DNA of 8,530 nucleotides from Elusimicrobia bacterium RIFCSPLOWO2_12_FULL_59_9 (GTDB lineage Bacteria; Elusimicrobiota; Elusimicrobia; O2-12-FULL-59-9). The first letter of the stretch is position 1; the number at the start of each line of letters is the position of its first letter. Position numbers and translations under genes: made by a program. Positions 1 to 6,030 of the stretch are shown here, piece after piece. The stretch is taken from positions 2,522 to 11,051 of the forward strand of contig MGUX01000141.1 of NCBI GenBank assembly GCA_001800185.1. The letters are read 5' to 3'. The notes under the pieces were generated by a model. The model had not been told where the DNA came from. It made no database searches and saw nothing but the letters and a program-made list of their open reading frames with translations.

Positions 1-1111
1 TGGTAAACGTCGACGCATACGCAGACGCCGTGATCGTCGAAGGCGTTATCTCGTCAAAGATAATGTCCGTCGGAGTCTCAATGGCCGTTACCGTAGAAAC
101 CAAATCGAAGTAATTTGTCGAAATATTTTGATGATTGACCGCTTTCACCCGCGCGTAATAGGTCGTATTGGCCGTGAGCCCCGTAAACCCCGCGCTGATA
201 TTCAAAGTGCTTGAAGAATACCAAAGCGGGGTAAAATTAGATTTGGTGGAAATCTCGGCTAGGTATCTGGTGCTGGACGGGTTGAAGCCCCCCGCCTGCG
301 TCCCGGAATCCCAATTGACCGTAAAACTCGAAGCATATACCGACGTAAACGTCGAATACTGGGTGGAGGCGACCGGAGCCACCGTCAAAGTGACAGTCGA
401 GCCGAAATCCAGATACGCCGACGAGGCGCCTATGGCGTTTATGCCCTTGACCCGCGCGTAATAGGTCGTGTTGGGCTGCAGGTTCACGCTGGTAAACGTC
501 GAGAAAATATTTAAAGTCGAGGAGGAGGACCAAAGCGGAGTAAAATTGGACATCGTGGAAATCTCGGCGACATACCTCGTCCCATAATGATTATAACCGC
601 CCGCGCTGGTACCTGAATCCCACTGCAGCGTAAAGCTCGAACTGAAAACCGAGGTATACGTCGAATATAATGGCGACGTCTCCACCGCCGCGGACGTCAT
701 CGAAGAACCAAATGACGTATACCATGTGTCCACACCGTCCACATTGTTCCCCTTCACCCGCGCATAATAGGTCGTGTCCGGCGTGAGCGAAAATCCGCTC
801 GCATTGAAATTCTTCGTATTCGATGAGATAATCGTTCCCGTAAAATCCGAGGCCGTCGACAAATGCGCCACGTAGTCCGTATAGGCTGGATTAAAGCCGG
901 TGCTGGAAGCCCCGGATGACCAATTTAAAGTAAACGTATACGCCGTAATCGAGCTGAACGTCGAGGCCGCCAAAGACGTCGTGGGCGCCACCGCCGCCGT
1001 GTAAGTCGAAATAGTGGCCGTCTCCCCCGTCTCCGCGCCTATCGAATTCCTCGCCTTGGCCTTGAAACTATACTGCGTGTTGGGGCTCAAGCCCGCAAAC
1101 TGCGTCGCCAC
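1..1111 (-). repeat. Tandem FN3 domain repeats, about 101-102 aa period
   Basis: These are four successive fibronectin type III-like units inside the large secreted protein. Each has the W-D-S-G-T / YxAEIST / NTTYYARVK pattern. The conserved TYY tyrosines fall about every 101-102 residues (about 305 bp). The two units nearest the left edge are the most alike: both contain SNFTPLW followed by SSSTLNI, separated by about 309 bp. The first unit (NTQYSFKAKARN) is the most diverged and is joined directly to the end of the propeller. The series is cut by the window edge. Confidence 0.8.
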
Positions 1112-2536
1112 CCCAGGATCATACGCCTCGTTTGTGGCCTGAAATTCAACTCCTCCAACTCCCCCAACAGTATCTTTAACTCCTCCAAGAACATATATCT
1201 TTTCCCCTACGGACGCTGCCGCTATCCCATGCCGCGCCGTAGGCATGGCGGTCATGGTGCTCCAACTGATGGTCACTGGATCAAACACTTCGTTATAATT
1301 TCTATCCGTCGCATCTGCATCCCATCCGCCAATCAGGTGGAATTTCCCTCCCATAAAAACAGCAGCCAAACTATCCCTTGCCGTGGGCATGGCAACTTTG
1401 GTGCTCCAACTGTCCCCAGCAGGGTCATACGCCTCGTTTACAGCAGTATCACCACCGCTATCAATCCCTCCAATCACGTAGATTTTGTTCCCAAAAGCGC
1501 CGGCACCCGAGTAGAACCTCGCCGTAAAGCCGGTTGCGGTTTTGGAAACCCATTTGTTCGTCACCGGATCATAGGCCTCGTTTGTACCTATCGCACTGGC
1601 GCCGTCCCACCCACCAATGGCATAAATCCGGCTTCCACTAGCTACACCCATCAAACTATCCCGCGCCGTAGGCATGGCGGCCCTAGTGACCCAACTGTTG
1701 GCTACCGGATCATACTCCTCGTTCTGATTCTTTTGAACAGCACCATCCCACCCTCCAATAGCGTAGATTTTATCCCTAAAGGAAACGGCGGCCAAATCCC
1801 TTCTCCCCGTAGGCATGGCGGCCCTAGTGACCCAATTGTTGGCTACCGGATCATACTCATCGTTTCGAGTTGTTGAAATGCCATCATCTCCCCCAATAGC
1901 GTAAATTTTGCTTCCAAGGCTGGCAGCCGCCAGATAGTGCCTACCCGTCAGCATCGCCGCCTTCGTCGTCCACGACTCCCCCCCCAGGTGCCAAGCCTCG
2001 TACACCCCGCCTTTGGCAATCCGGATCCCCGTCTGCCCCACCCCCATATTGGTAAACGTCGAGGCATACGCCGAGGCCACAATCGTCGAAGACGTAACCT
2101 CGTCAAAAATTACGTTGGTGGGTGCCGTCATCGAAGTGATGGTCGAAATCGAAGAGCTATAGTTGGCATCCCCCTCCGTTGAAACTTTGACCTTGAAATA
2201 ATATGTGGTGTTGTCCCGAATGGAGTGGGCGATGCCGAAGGTGGTCGTTTGCGTTCCCAGAACAGTACTCGTGAACGAAGAAACAACGGTGGCAAAATTA
2301 GAGACCAACGAAATAACAATGAGGGGGTATTCATCGGATGGCGTATCGAGGCTCCAGGAAATTTGGACGGAATTGCTGCTGGTTGCCGTGAACTGGACAT
2401 TTGTAGGCGTCACCGCGAAAGCCGTTTCAGCGCAAATGCAGAACAAAACCGCCGCGACGAGCAAATAGACACAGCCGAAAACAGACTCCGGCAAGACAGT
2501 TGCTCGTAGACGCTTAATATCGCAAGCCAGGATCAT
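1..2536 (-). CDS. Secreted FN3-kelch-FN3 repeat protein (3' partial, runs off left edge)
   Basis: I translated this frame by hand from the ATG at 2536 to base 1 and found no stop, so at least 845 residues are encoded and the C-terminus is missing. Residues 1-41 look like a signal peptide: basic KRLR, a hydrophobic stretch (CVYLLVAAVLFCICA) and an AFA cleavage site. An FN3 domain follows (about 42-135, with NTTYYFKVKV near 110). Next is a linker containing FDEVTSSTIVASAYASTFT, then a six-bladed kelch propeller (about 189-475; IYAIGGWDG-type strands, NEEYDPV and MPTARD motifs). At least four FN3 domains follow, with aromatic TYY signatures near 490, 590, 692 and 793. No catalytic motif is visible. 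A surface or secreted binding role is inferred from the domain types only. The start overlaps the upstream kelch gene by 23 bp, which suggests translational coupling. GAGGA lies only 2 nt before the ATG, so the start is likely but not certain; a TTG at residue 15 is the alternative. Confidence 0.88.
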   Translation of the reverse strand, partial: MILACDIKRLRATVLPESVFGCVYLLVAAVLFCICAETAFAVTPTNVQFTATSSNSVQISWSLDTPSDEYPLIVISLVSNFATVVSSFTSTVLGTQTTTFGIAHSIRDNTTYYFKVKVSTEGDANYSSSISTITSMTAPTNVIFDEVTSSTIVASAYASTFTNMGVGQTGIRIAKGGVYEAWHLGGESWTTKAAMLTGRHYLAAASLGSKIYAIGGDDGISTTRNDEYDPVANNWVTRAAMPTGRRDLAAVSFRDKIYAIGGWDGAVQKNQNEEYDPVANSWVTRAAMPTARDSLMGVASGSRIYAIGGWDGASAIGTNEAYDPVTNKWVSKTATGFTARFYSGAGAFGNKIYVIGGIDSGGDTAVNEAYDPAGDSWSTKVAMPTARDSLAAVFMGGKFHLIGGWDADATDRNYNEVFDPVTISWSTMTAMPTARHGIAAASVGEKIYVLGGVKDTVGGVGGVEFQATNEAYDPGVATQFAGLSPNTQYSFKAKARNSIGAETGETATISTYTAAVAPTTSLAASTFSSITAYTFTLNWSSGASSTGFNPAYTDYVAHLSTASDFTGTIISSNTKNFNASGFSLTPDTTYYARVKGNNVDGVDTWYTSFGSSMTSAAVETSPLYSTYTSVFSSSFTLQWDSGTSAGGYNHYGTRYVAEISTMSNFTPLWSSSSTLNIFSTFTSVNLQPNTTYYARVKGINAIGASSAYLDFGSTVTLTVAPVASTQYSTFTSVYASSFTVNWDSGTQAGGFNPSSTRYLAEISTKSNFTPLWYSSSTLNISAGFTGLTANTTYYARVKAVNHQNISTNYFDLVSTVTAIETPTDIIFDEITPSTITASAYASTFT
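1112..1981 (-). repeat. Six-bladed kelch propeller, copy B
   Basis: Six kelch repeats of about 145 bp (about 48 aa) lie inside the FN3-kelch protein. In translation order the glycine-pair strands are IYAIGGDDG, IYAIGGWDG, IYAIGGWDG, IYVIGGIDS, FHLIGGWDA and IYVLGGVKD. Each is followed by an NExYDP-like segment and a W, with PTAR or a variant between blades. The last blade carries an extra glycine/valine-rich loop (VKDTVGGVGGVEFQ) before NEAYDPG. Blade order matches copy A in the neighbouring gene. Confidence 0.85.
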
Positions 2537-3521
2537 ATTCCTCGTTTTCAGTCCGAAAACTATCTCCCCCAAGAATATATATCTTGCCACCAGCAGATGC
2601 GGCAGCTACCCCATGCCGCGCCGTAGGCATGGCTGCCTTGGTGCTCCAATTGTCGGTCACCAGATCATAAGCCTCGTTTTCATTTCGATCAACAGCAGAT
2701 GCATCCCATCCGCCGATCAAGTGGATTTTGGCCCCCAAAGAAACGGCAGATAAACTATCTCGCGCCGTAGGCATCCTAGTTTTGGTGACCCAACTATCGG
2801 TCCTTGGATCATAGGCCTCATTGTAATGAGTACTGCCACCGACATAGACTCCCCCGATTGCGTAGAGTTTGCCTTCTGCCGCAGCTGTGGCAAGAAAATA
2901 GCGTGCCGTGGGGAGAGCGGCCTTGGTGCTCCAAGCGTCAGTTAATGGATCATACGACTCGTTTTTATTGCTCGCACTGCCAGTATATCCACCAATGGCA
3001 TAGATTATGCCTCCAACGGAAGCGGCAACTAAACTATCCCTCGCCGTGGGCAGAGCAACTTTGGTGTTCCAAACGTTTGCCACCGGATCATACTCCTCGT
3101 TCTGATTCTTTTGAGTAGCGCCATCCCACCCACCAATAGCGTAGATTTTGCCCTCAAAGGACGCGACAGCTAAATCCCGCCTTGCCGTGGGCAAGGCAGC
3201 TTTGGTGCTCCAACTGTTAGTTATCGGATCAAACTCTTCGTTTCGAGTTGCTGAAATGCCATCTTCTCCCCCAATGGCGTAAATTTTGCCCTTGATGGCC
3301 ACAGCCGCCAGAGCGTGTCTGCCCGTAGGTATTGGAGCTTTCGTAGTCCAAAAGTCCCCTCCCGTTCCTCCAGAGTAGGAATGTTTTTCATCAGAATTTC
3401 CGGAAGTGACCGCCGTGTTGTCGTTGGCGGTGGAATTAAGCTGCGCCTCGGGTTGAGCAAAAATAGCCGGCGTTGGCTGGCAAAACAAAGGGGAAATGGC
3501 GAAGGCAATCCAAGCTTTCAC
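2514..3521 (-). CDS. Secreted kelch-repeat propeller protein (335 aa)
   Basis: This is a predicted exported single-propeller protein. The frame is open from 3641, but I place the start at the GTG at 3521. An AGGAGA ribosome-binding site sits 9 nt upstream of it, and translation from there begins directly with a signal peptide (MKAWIAFAISPLFCQPTPAIFA, cleaved after about residue 22). The residues before it (MIFNFYEIESSQF...) do not look exported, and they are encoded over the likely promoter. Residues 23-56 are a polar N/S/T-rich linker. Residues 57-334 form six kelch repeats (IYAIGGEDG, IYAIGGWDG, IYAIGGYTG, LYAIGGVYV, IHLIGGWDA, IYILGGDSF). The protein ends abruptly after the sixth NEEYDP motif with GLRY. 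No enzyme active site is recognisable; binding of a carbohydrate or protein partner is a guess from fold. It is the first gene of a two-gene unit with the FN3-kelch gene, which overlaps its end. Confidence 0.88.
   Translation of the reverse strand: MKAWIAFAISPLFCQPTPAIFAQPEAQLNSTANDNTAVTSGNSDEKHSYSGGTGGDFWTTKAPIPTGRHALAAVAIKGKIYAIGGEDGISATRNEEFDPITNSWSTKAALPTARRDLAVASFEGKIYAIGGWDGATQKNQNEEYDPVANVWNTKVALPTARDSLVAASVGGIIYAIGGYTGSASNKNESYDPLTDAWSTKAALPTARYFLATAAAEGKLYAIGGVYVGGSTHYNEAYDPRTDSWVTKTRMPTARDSLSAVSLGAKIHLIGGWDASAVDRNENEAYDLVTDNWSTKAAMPTARHGVAAASAGGKIYILGGDSFRTENEEYDPGLRY
2517..3353 (-). repeat. Six-bladed kelch propeller, copy A
   Basis: Six kelch repeats with a period of about 140-148 bp. 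They are paralogous to copy B in the same order. Blade 1 has GISATRNEE versus GISTTRNDE, blade 2 has QKNQNEEYDPVAN in both, blade 5 has LIGGWDA followed by DRN in both, and blade 6 is preceded by MPTARHG in both. Blades 3 and 4 are the most diverged. This pattern fits duplication of a complete propeller rather than separate growth blade by blade. Confidence 0.85.
2534..2542 (-). promoter_or_regulatory. Start site of the FN3-kelch gene embedded in kelch codons
   Basis: The codons for the last NEEYDP motif of the upstream kelch gene read, one frame over, as GAGGA, two bases, then ATG. The ribosome-binding sequence and start codon of the downstream gene are therefore made from kelch-repeat coding sequence. 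Spacing from GAGGA to ATG is shorter than usual, so initiation may depend on ribosomes terminating at 2514 (coupling). Confidence 0.5.
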
Positions 3522-3530
3522 GACTGGGGG

Positions 3531-3536
3531 TCTCCT
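3531..3536 (-). promoter_or_regulatory. Strong ribosome-binding site for the kelch gene
   Basis: AGGAGA lies 9 nt upstream of the GTG at 3521. It decides the start codon in favour of this GTG over the in-frame ATG at 3641, because the product then begins with a signal peptide. Confidence 0.75.
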
Positions 3537-3549
3537 GTAAATATCTTTA

Positions 3550-3610
3550 CGCAATTCGAAGTTGACGTTGTTCAACTCCGCTTCCTTAATAAGTATAAAC
3601 TTAAATTGCG
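3550..3610 (-). promoter_or_regulatory. Foldable 5' leader upstream of the kelch gene
   Basis: Read on the minus strand, CGCAATT (3610-3604) can pair with AATTGCG (3556-3550) as an outer 7 bp stem. Inside it, GGAGTTGA (3579-3572) pairs with TCAACTTC (3565-3558) around a 6-nt loop, with one G-T wobble. A small TAAG/CTTA hairpin is also possible. The outer stem begins close to the predicted transcription start, and the structure ends about 14 nt before the ribosome-binding site. No known riboswitch class is recognised; the role is unknown. Confidence 0.35.
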
Positions 3611-3613
3611 AAG

Positions 3614-3641
3614 ATTCTATTTCATAAAAGTTAAATATCAA
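3614..3641 (-). promoter_or_regulatory. Sigma70-like promoter for the kelch gene pair
   Basis: On the minus strand a TTGATA box (3641-3636) is followed by a 16-nt AT-rich spacer and TAGAAT (3619-3614). These are close to the TTGACA / TATAAT consensus. Transcription would start near 3607 and give a leader of roughly 86 nt before the GTG at 3521. It is the best-matching pair I found in the gap upstream of the kelch gene. The call is by eye, and AT-rich sequence yields chance matches. Confidence 0.5.
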
Positions 3642-3701
3642 ATAAAGTTATTCGCAAATGACTCTAAGTGTTACACAAGATTTCCAACGCAAATCGCATA
3701 A

Positions 3702-3720
3702 TTAGCCCCGTAAGGGCTAA
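3702..3720 (-). terminator. Short perfect hairpin in the intergenic gap
   Basis: A perfect 7 bp inverted repeat (TTAGCCC / GGGCTAA) with a 5-nt loop. On the minus strand it is followed only by TTATG, so there is no good U-tract. It may be a back-up terminator for lptD or an RNA-stability element. The sequence is nearly symmetric, so strand assignment rests on the surrounding gene direction. Confidence 0.35.
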
Positions 3721-3753
3721 ATTTCCAACAAAACAACGCTTTGGGATGGTTTA

Positions 3754-3784
3754 TTCGCAAAAAATCAGCCTGATGTTTAGCGAA
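3754..3784 (-). terminator. Probable lptD terminator with extended dyad symmetry
   Basis: On the minus strand ATCA-GGC-TGAT is followed directly by a run of six T residues (3764-3759), the layout of a small intrinsic terminator about 105 bp after the lptD stop. The symmetry extends further: 13 of 15 positions on each side of C3769 are complementary, ending in TTCGC / GCGAA. An operator-like protein-binding site is therefore an alternative reading. Confidence 0.45.
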
Positions 3785-3888
3785 TTGGATTTACTGAAAT
3801 CGAAGCGGGGCTTGAAGGGCTGGTTTTAATGCAGGAAAGACAACTTGCGACACGACGGATTTTGATTGTGTTTCTTGAAAAGTGCCGG

Positions 3889-5991
3889 CTATTTTTCCTC
3901 GGGGGACCTCCACGGGTACCATTCCAGCTCCCCGACGGCTTTCTTGATGCGGTTCCTGGTCTCGGCATTGAACTTTAGATCGATGTTGGCGGTGACCTCT
4001 TTGACCCCGGGGCGAAAACGAACAGCCAGCCGCGCGACAAAATCATGCAGCGTTCTGTGCATAAGAAACTCTTTTTCAAAAAACCGCGCATGCCGCAGGC
4101 GCAAACCTCCCGGACCGGAAAGTTCGGATCTAAAGACCGCGTTGAAATGCCAGCGAGATCTCTTGGGCTGCCAGCCGAAGTCCTGGTTGAGAAATATCCG
4201 CCCGGGGTAAGCGGCGTTTTGAGAAATTCCGAAGCCAAAATGGTCTTCCGAGATATCACCCATATCCGTCTGAAATATGAAGGAACGATTCTCCCGGGAA
4301 ATTTGATAGTCGTCGCGGATGGAAAGACTAATGTTCTTCTTGGGAGTATACACCATCTCCGCGGTGAGCGGCTGCAAATGTTCCTCGAAAGGGCGCGAGG
4401 ATTGGCTGCGCGGGTTGCGCAAATCATAACCCAGAGACGCCCGCGTTAGAAGCTGCCGGTTGGGCCGCAGGGCATGTTCCAGCCTGACGTTATTCTCTTC
4501 GACTCCGTAATCATCGGCGCCATCATCGTGCCGAAGGGAATTAATCTTCAACCGGCGCTGAAAGGAATGGAACAAATCCCAATCTCCGAAACGCGTTCCG
4601 TAGCGCACGCGCAGGTTCGTCAGGTATCGCCCGATCAAAACATTGGAAACGGACAACGCCTGGCCGGGCGCCGGCTGGGTGCTGATCTTTTCCTTCCAAA
4701 GCTCTCCATAGCCGATTTTGGGTATAAAGCTGACGCCGCGAAGCAAATGATAAGACCGCGTAGCGGCCCAGGAGACGCCGGCGGCGCTTCTATAAAAAAG
4801 GCCGGGAGTTGCCGCGGCGGCGGAGGCGGTTTCCACTTCGGTAGCGTGCTCGGCGAAGGCCTGAATGCTGTTGAGCGGTGAAAGGCCGAAGAGCTGAAAA
4901 GGAGCGCTTTGAAAATCCACGCGCGGAATCTTTTCGTCGGCTCTTTCAAAACGGTCCGCCGCCGTATTCTGCAAATCAAGGCGGGATACGCTCAGCCTCA
5001 GAGTCGATTGCGGAGTCTGCCTCACGATCGCCGCGCTGTTGTCCAACTGGGGAGCGATTCTAAAAGCGTTTGAGCGAAAATATATATTATTGAACTGCGG
5101 ATCGGATAAAATCTGCAGCCGCCCCTGCGCCGAATAAATCGGATCCAACTGCTGCCAATGGTTCCCCAACAAAGTCCATCGGCCCTTCCGGGAAGACGTT
5201 TCACGAATCTGGTATCCGTACAGCGTCCCTTTAAACCGGTCGTTTTTCCGGTAATTCAACTCCAACCCGGAGCCGATTCCCTCTTTTTGAAAGTAATCCA
5301 AATAGAGCCGGCTCCACGCGAAAGGACCGAGGCTGAAGTCGGTCGCCGTCTGAAATTGGCCCCCATTGCGCTTGTCATAGCCGGGACGCACCCGCGTCAC
5401 CCATAAATGCTTCGGAGACAAGGAACGGTAGACCACAGGCAAATAAAAAACCGGAACGGGACCCAAATATAGAAAAATATTCGATCCCAGCAAGTAATGA
5501 TCGGGAAATACGGTCAATCGGGAGGCGGTGAAGTGATAGTGGGCGTTTTCTTCCGCGCAACTGGTGAAGCGGGCGCGCTTGTAAATAAACTTTGATTTGC
5601 GGACCCGCAGAAAGCGGCCCTTGAAAATCCATGGAGGATATCCGCCCGAGGCTTCCTCAACATAAGATTCCCGCGCGGCAAAATCAAAATAGCCGTTTTG
5701 CCCCAAAAGCACCGATTTTCCATCCGATATCTGAACACGGCCGGAAGCTTGGGCCCTTTGCGAGGTCAAATCGATGACGACCTCGTCCGCGCGCATGGTC
5801 CAAGTCGAGTCAAAAACCTCCACCTGGCCTTTTAAAACGACGATCGAGCTGGACTTTTGATAGTCGAAGGAGTCTGAGTAAAATTCGATGGCGGAATTGC
5901 CCGTCGATGGAGACAGTTCATAATCCTTTTCCGCCCGGGCCGCGCCGGCAAATAGCGCCAACATCAAAAGGGCTCTTAGGAAGGCTTTCAT
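3889..5991 (-). CDS. lptD: LPS-assembly outer-membrane protein LptD (OstA/Imp family)
   Basis: LptD is the outer-membrane beta-barrel that, with LptE, inserts lipopolysaccharide into the outer leaflet. The 700-residue product begins with a clear signal peptide (MKAFLRALLMLALFAGAARA). An OstA-like beta-jellyroll region follows at about 35-110 (LKGQVEVF, MRADEVVIDL, QASGRVQISDG), which receives LPS from the periplasmic bridge. The family signature is at about 142-190: TSC, then HYHFTASRLTVFPD, then GPVPVFYLPVVYRSL. The remainder alternates aromatic and charged residues as in the LptD barrel, ending ELEWYPWRSPEEK. The length is a little short of the roughly 780 residues of the E. coli protein. 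The mature chain shows only one cysteine (C145), so the two disulfides known from E. coli LptD cannot form. The start lacks a strong ribosome-binding site, but the signal peptide supports it. It lies 39 bp downstream of the ROK kinase gene and is probably its operon partner. Confidence 0.9.
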   Translation of the reverse strand: MKAFLRALLMLALFAGAARAEKDYELSPSTGNSAIEFYSDSFDYQKSSSIVVLKGQVEVFDSTWTMRADEVVIDLTSQRAQASGRVQISDGKSVLLGQNGYFDFAARESYVEEASGGYPPWIFKGRFLRVRKSKFIYKRARFTSCAEENAHYHFTASRLTVFPDHYLLGSNIFLYLGPVPVFYLPVVYRSLSPKHLWVTRVRPGYDKRNGGQFQTATDFSLGPFAWSRLYLDYFQKEGIGSGLELNYRKNDRFKGTLYGYQIRETSSRKGRWTLLGNHWQQLDPIYSAQGRLQILSDPQFNNIYFRSNAFRIAPQLDNSAAIVRQTPQSTLRLSVSRLDLQNTAADRFERADEKIPRVDFQSAPFQLFGLSPLNSIQAFAEHATEVETASAAAATPGLFYRSAAGVSWAATRSYHLLRGVSFIPKIGYGELWKEKISTQPAPGQALSVSNVLIGRYLTNLRVRYGTRFGDWDLFHSFQRRLKINSLRHDDGADDYGVEENNVRLEHALRPNRQLLTRASLGYDLRNPRSQSSRPFEEHLQPLTAEMVYTPKKNISLSIRDDYQISRENRSFIFQTDMGDISEDHFGFGISQNAAYPGRIFLNQDFGWQPKRSRWHFNAVFRSELSGPGGLRLRHARFFEKEFLMHRTLHDFVARLAVRFRPGVKEVTANIDLKFNAETRNRIKKAVGELEWYPWRSPEEK

Positions 5992-6030
5992 TCGACGTCC
6001 ATGTTAACCCGTTATCGCCGAACCAAACCT

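Larger units (their letters stand above)
3522..3888. other. AT-rich intergenic gap without a gene
   Basis: This stretch of about 367 bp separates the lptD operon from the kelch gene pair. The short open frames that touch it lack a ribosome-binding site and recognisable protein features. It holds two hairpins, two short direct repeats (GTTGGAAAT 40 bp apart, and TTTGCGAATAA about 100 bp apart, both read on the minus strand), the candidate promoter and the foldable leader. No tRNA or other known RNA gene is recognised. Confidence 0.6.

Noticed and set aside
1229..1876. Long plus-strand open frame (215 codons) with repeated RRRHGG-type peptides
   Set aside because: It is the antisense of the kelch repeats; the minus-strand frame has clear kelch motifs and continues for over 2.5 kb.
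2514..2536. Programmed or erroneous frameshift fusing the two kelch genes into one protein
   Set aside because: The downstream frame begins with a full signal peptide and its own FN3 domain, which fits a separate protein. I saw no slippery heptamer at the junction. A sequencing error cannot be fully excluded.
1112..3353. CRISPR-like or satellite repeat array, suggested by recurring words about every 145 bp
   Set aside because: The period is a whole number of codons, the repeats are imperfect and encode kelch blades, and there are no short identical repeats with unique spacers.
3522..3641. N-terminal extension of the kelch protein to the ATG at 3641
   Set aside because: The extension overlaps the best promoter, has no ribosome-binding site and would bury the signal peptide 40 residues inside. 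The GTG at 3521 has AGGAGA at proper spacing.
3315..3701. Plus-strand open frame of 128 codons reaching into the gap
   Set aside because: It is antisense to the kelch gene start, signal peptide and leader; no recognisable protein features.
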